Shown here: positions 42,135 to 50,078 of the stretch, in pieces
Layout of the letters: the number at the start of each line of letters is the position of its first letter
Numbering within the stretch: the first letter of the stretch is position 1
NCBI GenBank assembly: GCA_000434915.1
Contig: FR882087.1
Span: 152,177-216,176, forward strand
Length of the DNA stretch: 64,000 nucleotides
From: Ruminococcus sp. CAG:563
GTDB lineage: Bacteria > Bacillota > Clostridia > Oscillospirales > Acutalibacteraceae
Direction of reading: 5' to 3'
Made by a program: the position numbers and the translations under genes
Notes under the pieces: generated by a model
What the model was told of the DNA's origin: nothing
What the model saw: only the letters and a program-made list of their open reading frames with translations
The model's database searches: none

Positions 42135-43835
42135 CTATTTAATGCTGTAAAACTCTATGGTATCGGCACTTTCCTTATATTCCAATTTGTTAGCTTTACA
42201 GAAATCATCAATTCCTATTGTTACGCAATAGGGATAACATCCGGTACCTATGTAAGTATACTCTGCATCATATACTTTATTATTTGTTGATATATATAAT
42301 TTGTTATCTATTTTGACGGCCGGGCCGGAGTAATATTCGTTATTTATTTTTACTTCTTTAATATCATATTCTTTCGAACGGAAATGAATAACTGCATCTT
42401 TTGACACGCCTGTGTAATCCTCATAATACCCGTCATACTTATCGTAACTTTCTTTATTTGCGATTGCTTGAAAAATAAATTTATACCAATATGCGTTCGG
42501 CATTTTGCTAAACAAATCATAATCTATCTCGCATTCGCCGGTTTCTTTAAGTGTTTGGTATGAATTATATAATGGCTTTACATAGGTATTGCTCACCTTT
42601 AAAGATGAATAAACGTTCTTAATCGGCATAACGGCAACAATGATGCATATTAAAATCATAAATATATCATTTTTCCATTTTGTCGAGACAAATAAAACGG
42701 AAATTAGGATTATAGAAGTTAAAATAAACGGAACCGTTGCGTTTCGATATCCGCTGTTTTGAATTGCCATTATCAAATATGAACCGTATCCGCATATAAT
42801 TAATTTTATAATTTCATAGTTTGATTTTGCAATCAGCAAAGCAAGACAAATAATAAAAACATACAAAAGCAGAATACAACAGTTAAATATCTTAATATTG
42901 CAAATTTGCAAAATCAAGAACAGCACAAAGAGAGAATATCCGCCAAAAAAGATTAGCTTTTTTGCAATACCGTCCCTCTTTTTATCCTCGCTAAGCGTTC
43001 GCTTCAACAATAATGTTGTTAATACAAATGAAAAAATCAGAAAATATGCTGCAACACCACGACGACCGACAAGAGGATCATTTTCGTTAAAAAAAGACCA
43101 AATCATGGTGCGGAGCGACAGGTGCACTTCGTTAGAAACTCTTTTCGCCGTTCCCGAGAAAAAGAATATAGAAATATATCCCATGGTCGAAATTATTATG
43201 GAGACAAGGTTGAAAATGCTTTTTTTGTGATTGATTGTGTCAAATATAAATGTTAAAGTAAACAAACCGATTGCATACATTCCGTAAAGCTCGGTGGTTG
43301 CGCCGCATAAGAATACAAAAGGAATCAGAAAATATACTTTATTTCCGTTTATTTTCTTCGATAAATAATAAATTCCCAAAATAAAGAAAAGCGGAAATAC
43401 ATAATTAAATCCACCCGACATCCACAGCATTGATGTGTCGAAAGGCATATAGTTTATAGACAAAAATAAAAGCATCGCCAAACCCGACGAAAGCAGCTTC
43501 TCTTTGATCGCTCTGTCGTGTTCCCGGTTATCATTAGTTAAATCATATGCAACAAAGCTCGATATGATTATAAAAATCGGGAACAAAATCGCATACAAGT
43601 GTTCCTTAAAAACAAGAACCAATTCCAACATAACATGTACAAACGACCTGCCGTTATAATTAAAATAATGCCAAACATTCATATCAATGAAATGCTTAAT
43701 TCCCTTTCCCGTAAAGCTCATATAGAACACATCATCCGAATAAAACGGAACTATGTTTTCACAAACAAGCCACATCACAAATGCAGAAATTATAAAAAAA
43801 GCATAGGCAGAAATGTCCTTTAACTTCTTTGTCAT
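42135..43835 (-). CDS. Polytopic membrane protein, GT-C glycosyltransferase-like (DUF6056-type)
   Basis: 566 residues with about 11-13 predicted membrane helices over residues 1-400 and an extracytoplasmic C-terminal part of about 150 residues. The first loop has VPFYSDDVFYM followed by NYNGRSFVHVML. This acidic pair plus Gly-Arg pattern is typical of GT-C-fold sugar transferases that use lipid-linked donors, including the DUF6056 group. The substrate is unknown. It is A+T-rich compared with neighbouring genes and has its own promoter and terminator, so it may be a separate acquired gene. Confidence 0.7.
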   Translation of the reverse strand: MTKKLKDISAYAFFIISAFVMWLVCENIVPFYSDDVFYMSFTGKGIKHFIDMNVWHYFNYNGRSFVHVMLELVLVFKEHLYAILFPIFIIISSFVAYDLTNDNREHDRAIKEKLLSSGLAMLLFLSINYMPFDTSMLWMSGGFNYVFPLFFILGIYYLSKKINGNKVYFLIPFVFLCGATTELYGMYAIGLFTLTFIFDTINHKKSIFNLVSIIISTMGYISIFFFSGTAKRVSNEVHLSLRTMIWSFFNENDPLVGRRGVAAYFLIFSFVLTTLLLKRTLSEDKKRDGIAKKLIFFGGYSLFVLFLILQICNIKIFNCCILLLYVFIICLALLIAKSNYEIIKLIICGYGSYLIMAIQNSGYRNATVPFILTSIILISVLFVSTKWKNDIFMILICIIVAVMPIKNVYSSLKVSNTYVKPLYNSYQTLKETGECEIDYDLFSKMPNAYWYKFIFQAIANKESYDKYDGYYEDYTGVSKDAVIHFRSKEYDIKEVKINNEYYSGPAVKIDNKLYISTNNKVYDAEYTYIGTGCYPYCVTIGIDDFCKANKLEYKESADTIEFYSIK

Positions 43836-43869
43836 TTTATCACCCTATACACCTAAATATATTTTTTTG

Positions 43870-43899
43870 ATTATATCATATACCGATATTACAAGTCAA
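43870..43899 (-). promoter_or_regulatory. Promoter of the polytopic membrane protein gene
   Basis: Reverse strand TTGACT (43894-43899), 18 bases, TATAAT (43870-43875). Confidence 0.7.
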
Positions 43900-43964
43900 G
43901 AAATCTCGGCTATAGCTTTATCAAAGAAAAAAGTGCATTTTTTGCAATTAGATATTGACAATCC

Positions 43965-43993
43965 GCTCACAATGTGATAAAATATGGTGCAAA
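43965..43993 (+). promoter_or_regulatory. rpsU promoter
   Basis: TTGACA (43965-43970), 17 bases, TAAAAT (43988-43993). Confidence 0.75.
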
Positions 43994-44035
43994 TTATAAA
44001 GATTACCCCTGCAATCTGCGGAGGGAGGGAATACA

Positions 44036-44212
44036 GTGAGTCAGGTAAAAGTTAAAGAAGGCGAGTCTTTGGACAACGCTCTCAGAAGATTTAAGAGACA
44101 GACTTCGAGAGACGGTGTTATCCAGGAGGTTCGTAAAAGAGAACATTATGAGAAGCCCTCTGTAAAGCGTAAGAAAAAGTCTGAGGCTGCTCGTAAGAGA
44201 AAGTTCAAATAA
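44036..44212 (+). CDS. rpsU: 30S ribosomal protein S21
   Basis: 58 residues with a GTG start (MSQVKVKEGESLDNALRRF), preceded by GGAGGGAGGG. S21 is a basic RNA-binding protein of the 30S platform that helps start translation by base pairing with the ribosome-binding site. The conserved RRFKRQ, a Lys/Arg-rich C-terminus and the usual length of 57-60 residues make the call firm. It is monocistronic between a consensus promoter and a strong terminator. Confidence 0.95.
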   Translation: MSQVKVKEGESLDNALRRFKRQTSRDGVIQEVRKREHYEKPSVKRKKKSEAARKRKFK

Positions 44213-44224
44213 GAATCATCAAAA

Positions 44225-44263
44225 AGAAAGACTGTTCGTTAATTCGAGCAGTCTTTTTCTTTG
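44225..44263 (+). terminator. rpsU terminator
   Basis: AAAGACTG (44227-44234) pairs with CAGTCTTT (44249-44256) with an inner TTCG/CGAG stem, followed by TTCTTT. Confidence 0.85.
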
Positions 44264-44279
44264 CAACTATTTCCGGACA

Positions 44280-44313
44280 GAAAAAGAAGCCGGCGTGAAC
44301 CGACTTCTTTTTC
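44280..44313. terminator. Second hairpin with T-tails on both strands
   Basis: AAAAAGAAG-C-CGG, a six-base loop, CCG-A-CTTCTTTTT. It can end transcription in either direction. On the reverse strand no protein gene precedes it, so it either backs up the rpsU terminator or ends an unannotated small transcript. Confidence 0.65.
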
Positions 44314-44591
44314 CAATAATTGAGGGGTTTATTGAGGAGGGGTATGTACTCACGAGAGTTGCGGCTCTCTCATTGAGTACAGTTAGATAATAACGGCTAA
44401 ATGTTAACCTCGTATGAACTTTCTGTTAGCGTTTGGTATATTCTTTGTGAATAAGACACTTGAGATAGTGCCCTGCGAATTGCGGTATTGCCTTAAAATA
44501 ATCTTAATTATTTGAATAAAAAGGCTTGAAATGCCTCTCATGATGTTGTAAAATCAAAGAAGCTATAATTATGTAAACGGAGGTTTTTATA
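44314..44591. other. Intergenic region before the TIM-barrel operon
   Basis: Holds a palindrome GTACTCA/TGAGTAC (44346-44352 with 44374-44380) with an inner GAGAG/CTCTC stem. It also holds a good rightward promoter TTGAAA (44526-44531), 17 bases, TAAAAT (44549-44554) for the next gene. The stretch between is non-coding and otherwise featureless to me. Confidence 0.6.
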
Positions 44592-45314
44592 TTGAAATTA
44601 GCTGTCCAGCTTTACACTCTCAGAAAAGATTATTCAAACGGTGAGGAATTCCTTAAAATCCTCGAAAAGGTAAAAGAAATCGGCTTTGACGGTGTTGAAT
44701 TTGCCGGCTATGCGGGACTTGAGCCTGAGGTTATCAAAGCAAAGCTTGACGAGCTTGGACTCGTTGCAGTCGGATGTCACATGGATCTTGAGGATTACGA
44801 GGGCGACAAGCTCGAAGAATCGATCAAGATAGGCAAGACGCTCGGCATGGAATATATGGGCATCGGCGGTGCCGATCATTCAACCAAAGAGGATGTTGAC
44901 AGACTTGTTGACGTTTTCTCCAAGGCCAATGAGCGTGGCAAGGACGAGGGAATCAAGTTCTACTACCACAACCACACCGAAGAATTTGAAAACGAAATTG
45001 ACGGCAAACTCATCATGGACAGAATTGCCGAAGGCGCATATCTCGAAATTGATACCTATTGGAGCTATTGCGGCGGCGCAGACAATTATAAATATATAAC
45101 CGAGCATAAGGATGATATCGTTCTTCTTCACGTCAAGGACGGCATTGACAGACATCCGATGGCTCTCGGCGAGGGCAACAACGACCTTCTCAGCGTATTC
45201 AAGGCTGCAAAGGACAGCGGCATTGAATGGCTTGTTCTTGAAAACGATGATCCTAAGCCGAACGGAATCGATGACATCGCAAGAAGTATGGCATACTTTA
45301 AAGCCAATCTTTAA
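44592..45314 (+). CDS. Sugar phosphate isomerase/epimerase (xylose-isomerase-like TIM barrel)
   Basis: 240 residues. AP-endonuclease-2/xylose-isomerase-like TIM barrel: GFDGVEFAGYAG, the metal-site FYYHNHTEEFE (His and Glu), the LEIDTYWSYCGG strand, LLHVKDG (His) and WLVLENDDP (Glu). Such proteins isomerise or epimerise sugars, keto-sugars or inositols. TTG is taken as the start: CGGAGG lies upstream and no ATG or GTG opens the first beta-strand. First of a three-gene operon with another TIM barrel and a Gfo/Idh/MocA oxidoreductase. Confidence 0.87.
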   Translation: MKLAVQLYTLRKDYSNGEEFLKILEKVKEIGFDGVEFAGYAGLEPEVIKAKLDELGLVAVGCHMDLEDYEGDKLEESIKIGKTLGMEYMGIGGADHSTKEDVDRLVDVFSKANERGKDEGIKFYYHNHTEEFENEIDGKLIMDRIAEGAYLEIDTYWSYCGGADNYKYITEHKDDIVLLHVKDGIDRHPMALGEGNNDLLSVFKAAKDSGIEWLVLENDDPKPNGIDDIARSMAYFKANL

Positions 45315-45332
45315 TACAAAGGAGACCAAATC

Positions 45333-46298
45333 ATGAAATTAGGAGTTTTCACCTGTCTTTTGCAGAACCTTCCTCTTGAGGAAGCACTTAAATATTTCAA
45401 GTCACTTGGCATTGAGATGATCGAGCTTGGCTGCGGCGGCTTCCCCGGAAATGCACATTGCGATCCGGAGACGCTTCTCAATGATGAGGACAAGTTCAAC
45501 GAGTTTGTCGCAACAATTAAAAAGTATGATATGGAAATCAGCGCACTCAGCTGTCACGGCAACCCCGTTCATCCCGACAAGGAAAAGGCTGCCGCATTTG
45601 ACAAAACGATTCGCGACACGATTCTTCTTGCCGAAAAGCTCGGCCTTCATCAGATTAACACATTCTCCGGCTGCCCCGGTGACTGCCCCGAATCAAAGCA
45701 TCCAAACTGGGTTGTATGCCCGTGGCCTGATGATTTCAGCGAGGTTCTGAAATGGCAGTGGGAAGAGGTTCTTATCCCTTATTGGAAAGACCTTGTTGCA
45801 TTTGCAAAGGCTCACGGAGTTAACAAAATCGCTCTTGAGCTTCACCCCGGCTTCTGCGTTTACAACACCGAAAGCCTTCTCAAGCTTCGTGAAGCTGTCG
45901 GCCCCGAAATCGGTGCAAACTTTGACCCGAGCCACCTCATTTGGCAAGGCATGGATCCGGTTGCAAGCATTCGTAAGCTCGGCGACGCAATCTTCCACTT
46001 CCACGCAAAGGACACGAAGATTGACAAATACAACACAATGGTCAACGGCGTTCTCGATACAAAGCCGTATTCCGATGAGATCAACCGCTCATGGATTTTC
46101 CGCAGCGTAGGCTACGGCAATGATGAGCTTTATTGGAAAGATATTATTTCAAATCTTCGCCTTGTCGGCTATGATTATGCAATCAGCATTGAGCATGAGG
46201 ACAGCCTCATGAGCCAGAACGAGGGCCTGACAAAGGCAGTTCAGACGCTTAAAAATGCACTGATTACCGAGTCCACAACGGAGATGTGGTGGGCATAA
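45333..46298 (+). CDS. Sugar isomerase/epimerase, xylose-isomerase-like TIM barrel
   Basis: 321 residues. A full metal-binding set is visible: Glu in IALELHPGF, Asp and His in NFDPSHLIWQG, His in IFHFHAKDT, and Glu in ISIEHED. It is longer than its neighbour and not closely similar to it. AAAGGAG precedes the ATG, 18 bases after the first gene. The pairing of two barrels and a Gfo/Idh dehydrogenase recalls inositol catabolism and the oxidise-then-eliminate (3-keto) glycoside systems. No inositol-specific gene is present. Confidence 0.88.
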   Translation: MKLGVFTCLLQNLPLEEALKYFKSLGIEMIELGCGGFPGNAHCDPETLLNDEDKFNEFVATIKKYDMEISALSCHGNPVHPDKEKAAAFDKTIRDTILLAEKLGLHQINTFSGCPGDCPESKHPNWVVCPWPDDFSEVLKWQWEEVLIPYWKDLVAFAKAHGVNKIALELHPGFCVYNTESLLKLREAVGPEIGANFDPSHLIWQGMDPVASIRKLGDAIFHFHAKDTKIDKYNTMVNGVLDTKPYSDEINRSWIFRSVGYGNDELYWKDIISNLRLVGYDYAISIEHEDSLMSQNEGLTKAVQTLKNALITESTTEMWWA

Positions 46299-46339
46299 CC
46301 GATATCGGAGTGGGTTCAAAATAAATAAATCCCCACCGC

Positions 46340-46375
46340 CGCAAGCAGTCCTCCCCTTGCTTCAAGGGGGAAACT
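46340..46375. repeat. Dispersed CCCCTTG-CTT-CAAGGGG hairpin element
   Basis: Perfect 7-bp inverted repeat (46353-46359 with 46363-46369) inside the 121-base gap of the TIM-barrel operon. Its core matches the stem of the terminator at 20386-20410 (CCCCTTG-n-CAAG). Without a T-tail here, it looks like a dispersed hairpin repeat. Confidence 0.5.
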
Positions 46376-46419
46376 TGGCAATTTAGCAAAAACTTTCTTT
46401 AATATTAGGAGCAAAACAA

Positions 46420-47487
46420 ATGGTAAACGGAAAAATCGGCGGCGCAGTCATCGGCTGCGGCGGAATGGGCAGTTGGCACGCCGAAAAGATGTCAAAATAC
46501 ATGAATGACCGCATGGAGCTTGTCGGAATCTACGACATTAATCCTGCAAAAAATAAAGAAGCCGAAGAAAAGGGCTGGCATGCTTTTTCTTCTCAGGAAG
46601 AGCTTCTTGCCGACGACAGAATTGATTTCGTTGTCGTTGCAACTCCGAACGACTTTCATCATGACATTGTAATTGCCGCTCTTGAAGCAGGCAAAAATGT
46701 CATGAGCGAAAAACCGGTCACAATGTCAAGCGAATCACTTGACGATATGATTAAGGCGAGCGAGAGAACAGGCAAATTCTTCACCGTTCATCAGAACAGA
46801 AGATATGACCCGGACTATCTCACCGTTAAACGTCTCTACGACGAGAACACACTCGGCAAGATTTTCAGAATCGAATCCCGTGTAAGCGGTTCAAGAGGAA
46901 TTCCGGGCGACTGGCGACAGAAGAAGGCGCAGGGCGGCGGAATGATTCTCGACTGGGGTATCCATATTCTCGATCAGGCACTAATGATGTTTGACGATAA
47001 GGAGCTTGACTCGGTTTATTGTCAGGTAACCCATATCACAAACGACGAGGTTGATGACGGCTTCATCGCAACGCTTAATTACAAGGATGATTCGGTTTAC
47101 GTTATCTCCGTAGGTACGAATAACTTTATTGACTATCCCCGCTGGCATGTTCAGGGCATCAACGGTTCGGCAATTTGCGAATGGGATCTCAGCGGCAAGG
47201 TTGTTATGGTTTCCGACTGGGAAAACAAGGATGCGGTTCCTGTCAGAACAGGTGTGGGTCTTACAAAGACAATGGCTCCGAGAACGGACGATTCAATCAA
47301 GACTTTCCCCCTCCCCTATGTTGAGGACAAAGGCTTCAGCGGTGAACATACACTTTACAATAACATTTGCGATGTTATTGAGGGCAAAGCCGAGCCTATC
47401 GTAACTCATGCACAGCAGAGGAGACTCATTAGGGTTGTTGAGGCTCTGTTTGAATCCGCAGAAAAGAACTGCGTTGTTAAACTCTGA
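46420..47487 (+). CDS. Gfo/Idh/MocA-family NAD(P)-dependent oxidoreductase
   Basis: 355 residues. An N-terminal Rossmann fold with GCGGMGSWHAEKM, VVATPNDFHHDIVIAALEAGKNV and the catalytic EKP (about Lys93). A C-terminal alpha/beta domain has GGGMILDWGIHILDQALMMF, with the conserved His. It oxidises a sugar or inositol hydroxyl, or reduces a keto-sugar. TAGGAGC precedes the ATG. It is the last gene of the operon and would act in concert with the two TIM-barrel proteins. The substrate is unknown. Confidence 0.9.
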   Translation: MVNGKIGGAVIGCGGMGSWHAEKMSKYMNDRMELVGIYDINPAKNKEAEEKGWHAFSSQEELLADDRIDFVVVATPNDFHHDIVIAALEAGKNVMSEKPVTMSSESLDDMIKASERTGKFFTVHQNRRYDPDYLTVKRLYDENTLGKIFRIESRVSGSRGIPGDWRQKKAQGGGMILDWGIHILDQALMMFDDKELDSVYCQVTHITNDEVDDGFIATLNYKDDSVYVISVGTNNFIDYPRWHVQGINGSAICEWDLSGKVVMVSDWENKDAVPVRTGVGLTKTMAPRTDDSIKTFPLPYVEDKGFSGEHTLYNNICDVIEGKAEPIVTHAQQRRLIRVVEALFESAEKNCVVKL

Positions 47488-47502
47488 TAAATTTATATTT
47501 TT

Positions 47503-47538
47503 GAGCTGTTGCCGAACGGTGACAGCTCCTATTTTTTT
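47503..47538 (+). terminator. Terminator of the TIM-barrel/oxidoreductase operon
   Basis: GAGCTGTTGCC (47503-47513) pairs with GGTGACAGCTC (47518-47528), one G:T pair, then TATTTTTTT. It overlaps the 3' end of the convergent Spo0A-like gene. Confidence 0.85.
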
Positions 47539-47864
47539 CTGTGAAGACGGCTTCGCTGTATGTAATTAAAAAGAATATCCAGGAATTCAGAAACGCTCGG
47601 CATATATTCCAGCTTGTATCCTGCCATTTTTTCAAGATCTTTCGGATTCATTCTCCACGCACGCTGAACAACTGTGCGTAGATTTTTTTCTATTGCCGAT
47701 GGCGTTGAATCTAACTGATGCGCCACCTCGTTGTATATCTCACGAGTGATTGAATTCAAACGGTTTTCGTCCTCCAGTGCAAGCGTAATTGCGAGAACTA
47801 ACGCTTTATATCCTTTATAAGTTGTGCAAACTCCAAGTCTTCTGAGAATAATTTGAATTTCCAT
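47529..47864 (-). CDS. Stand-alone Spo0A-type DNA-binding domain protein
   Basis: 111 residues that align over their whole length with the C-terminal effector domain of Spo0A: LRRLGVCTTYKGYKALVLAI, then IYNEVAHQLDSTPSAIEKN, then RTVVQRAWR. The phosphoacceptor receiver domain is absent, so it cannot be controlled by the usual phosphorelay. It may bind 0A-box-like sites constitutively or be a vestige of sporulation control. The start at 47864 is 9 bases after CGGAGG; an ATG 6 bases earlier is too close to it. Confidence 0.85.
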   Translation of the reverse strand: MEIQIILRRLGVCTTYKGYKALVLAITLALEDENRLNSITREIYNEVAHQLDSTPSAIEKNLRTVVQRAWRMNPKDLEKMAGYKLEYMPSVSEFLDILFNYIQRSRLHRKK

Positions 47865-47870
47865 GATCAT

Positions 47871-48196
47871 ATACCTCCGTTTTTTTCAACACCGTATAAA
47901 CTGATTGCACGGCATTGTTCTAAATTATAATTTCGTTTGACCTTTTTTCCGAAATGTCGGCCTTTGTGTGTCTTTTTTTACAAAAAGACCCATTTTTTGC
48001 CAAAAATCGACAAAATAAATAACCGCAGAAAAAAACTGCGATTTAATGTACTGCTATCAAAACTTATTTTTAAAAATGCGACTGTTTATTATCTCTTGAC
48101 AAATATTTCCGTTCTGATATACTTAATTTATATTTAGGGCAATTTCGCAAATTATAATTTGTGCATTGTTCCCTTAGCTTTTGGGAGGACGTATAT
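47871..48196. other. Divergent region between Spo0A-like and lipase-like genes
   Basis: 326 bases, A+T-rich. It contains AATCGACAAAA (about 48005-48015), one mismatch from a reverse 0A box (TTCGACA core). It also contains a CGCAG-A7-CTGCG hairpin near 48022-48040 and the lipase promoter at 48096-48123. No ORF is evident. Confidence 0.5.
48096..48123 (+). promoter_or_regulatory. Promoter of the lipase-like gene
   Basis: TTGACA (48096-48101), 16 bases, TATACT (48118-48123). Confidence 0.7.
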
Positions 48197-49696
48197 ATGA
48201 AAAGAAAACAGCTTAAAGGAATTGCAACAGCTATTATGGCTCTGCTTATCTTTATTGTTCCGTTGCTTTCGGTTGCCGCAACGGCCGCAGATAAGCCTGT
48301 ACCACGCATATGGGTCCACGGATTTATGAATTCACAGGTTTACGAGGACATTTCCGACCCGAACTCAGCTCTTGCATGGCCGCCCACAGAGGAGGAGATC
48401 ACAACCGCCGTTAAGGATAGCGTTCCTGCCTTTGCCGAGTTGGCGTTAACAAAGGACTGGGATCACTTCGGTAAAGAGATGGGGCAAATAACCGGCAAGC
48501 TTTTTTCGAGAGCCATGAACAATCCCGACGGAACCGTTAAGGAAGGCTCGGGAATCCGCTTCGAATACCCTGCAAAAAGCAAAATCAAAGCCGATAAGGA
48601 TATTTATTTCAAATATGACTGGAGAGAAGATCCCATTAAAATTGCGGCTCAGCTTAACGACTTCATAAACTACGTTCTTGATGCGTCGGGCTGCGATCAG
48701 GTTGCACTGACCTGCCACAGCTTTGGCGGCGTTGTTGCAACAACATATTTCTCAATTTACGGCTGCGATAAGGTTAAGACAGTTGTTTTTAATTCAACGG
48801 CAATTTACGGCGAGACCTACACGGGTGAATTGATGACCGGTCAGTTGATCTTTAGCGGAGATGCACTTCAAAATTATCTTTTTTACGCATTCCAAGGCAA
48901 TGAATATGAGCACCTTATCAATGCTGCAATTAAGGCCGTTCACGATACCGGACTGATGGATATTCTTTCAAAAGGTCTAAACGGATTAAGCGCAAAGATT
49001 CAAAAAGAGGTTTGTTCGCAGTCCATTGTTCCGCTTTTTGGCGGTTGGCTCTCCGTTTGGGCAATGGTACCCGACGAGTATATTGACGAGGCTGTCAACT
49101 TCGTATTCAATAAAATTTATAAGGATTCGGAAACAGACTATTCCGCATTGAAAGCCAAAATTGAGGATTATAACAATCTTGTTCGCCGCAAAAAGACCGA
49201 GACATTAAAGGAAGTTAACGAAAAATGCAATGTTTATGTAATCACACGTTACGGCTACTCCTCGCTCCCGATGACTCCCTCCGCAAGTAATCTCGGCGAC
49301 GGAATCATCGACGTTAAATATGCCTCCTTCGGTGCAACAGCAAGCGAATACGGCAAGACACTTGACAACATAACATCTGACGCAAAATACATTTCACCGG
49401 ACAAAACCGTTGATGCTTCGACTTGTCTTTTCCCGGAACAGACATGGTTTGTAAAGAACATGAAACACGGCAGTGATGATGCAGCATTGAAGAACATGAT
49501 GCGAAAATTCATGAAGTATGACGGTCAGGCCACCGTTGAAACCTTTGAAGAATATCCGAGGTTTACGATTTTTGACGGGGAAAGCATTTTGCCCGAATCG
49601 CCGATTGAGAATCATTCGACATTTTTCGACAAAATTCGCTTTATAGTAAATGATATCATAAAGCTTGTAAAAGCGATAATAAATAAAGCTAAATGA
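48197..49696 (+). CDS. Secreted alpha/beta hydrolase, lipase-like
   Basis: 499 residues. Signal peptide about 1-31 (AATAAD). Mature protein begins near PRIWVHGFM, the HG oxyanion motif of lipases. The nucleophile elbow is TCHSFGG (about 181-187), close to GxSxG with Cys and His around the Ser. Asp near SASNLGDGIIDV and His in KHGS are plausible triad partners. The pattern resembles triacylglycerol lipase/PGAP1-like esterases. The substrate is unproven. The start at 48197 follows GGGAGGACG. Confidence 0.82.
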   Translation: MKRKQLKGIATAIMALLIFIVPLLSVAATAADKPVPRIWVHGFMNSQVYEDISDPNSALAWPPTEEEITTAVKDSVPAFAELALTKDWDHFGKEMGQITGKLFSRAMNNPDGTVKEGSGIRFEYPAKSKIKADKDIYFKYDWREDPIKIAAQLNDFINYVLDASGCDQVALTCHSFGGVVATTYFSIYGCDKVKTVVFNSTAIYGETYTGELMTGQLIFSGDALQNYLFYAFQGNEYEHLINAAIKAVHDTGLMDILSKGLNGLSAKIQKEVCSQSIVPLFGGWLSVWAMVPDEYIDEAVNFVFNKIYKDSETDYSALKAKIEDYNNLVRRKKTETLKEVNEKCNVYVITRYGYSSLPMTPSASNLGDGIIDVKYASFGATASEYGKTLDNITSDAKYISPDKTVDASTCLFPEQTWFVKNMKHGSDDAALKNMMRKFMKYDGQATVETFEEYPRFTIFDGESILPESPIENHSTFFDKIRFIVNDIIKLVKAIINKAK

Positions 49697-49720
49697 TTTA
49701 AAAATTTCTGACATAGAATG

Positions 49721-49771
49721 CACAAATCCCACGGCAGATATTTCCGCCGTGGGATAGTTTGTGTTTTTTTT
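49721..49771. terminator. Strong terminator after the lipase-like gene
   Basis: TCCCACGGC (49727-49735) pairs with GCCGTGGGA (49746-49754), outer CACAAA/TTTGTG, then eight T residues. It also lies directly past the stop of the convergent small gene. Confidence 0.9.
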
Positions 49772-49772
49772 G

Positions 49773-49943
49773 TTACATCATAGAATCCATAAAGGATTCT
49801 GCCGATTTGATTGCCTTTTTTGCCATCTTCTTGTAGTTCGCCTTTTTGCTGTTCATCATCGAAGAGCCGATGATTGTCATTGCACCGCCGACAAGCATGC
49901 CGACGCCTATTCCCTTGGCGATTGAAGAACCTGAATTTTTCAT
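49773..49943 (-). CDS. 56-residue small protein, hydrophobic segment and basic helix
   Basis: ATG at 49943 preceded by CGGAGG (9 bases), stop at 49773. The sequence has a Ser/Gly start, a Gly-rich hydrophobic stretch (GIGVGMLVGGAMTIIGSSMM, about 12-31), then a Lys-rich helix (KKANYKKMAKK) and a Met-rich end. The ribosome site, codon pattern and adjoining terminator support a real gene. It is probably membrane-associated; I do not recognise a named family. Confidence 0.75.
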   Translation of the reverse strand: MKNSGSSIAKGIGVGMLVGGAMTIIGSSMMNSKKANYKKMAKKAIKSAESFMDSMM

Positions 49944-50078
49944 AATCTGACCTCCGTTTTATTGTTGAATAACCGCTGAATAAATCAGTGCTTCGACATT
50001 ATTTTGTCTCCTTATGAATTGATTATTCCAAAGTATTATGTTATAATCTTGGAAAGAAATTTTTCGGAGCTGATTCTT

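Noticed and set aside
44345..44377. 10-codon leader peptide at ATG 44345 after GAGGAGGGG
   Set aside because: Its codons are the palindrome itself, and nothing downstream looks like an attenuator linked to those codons.
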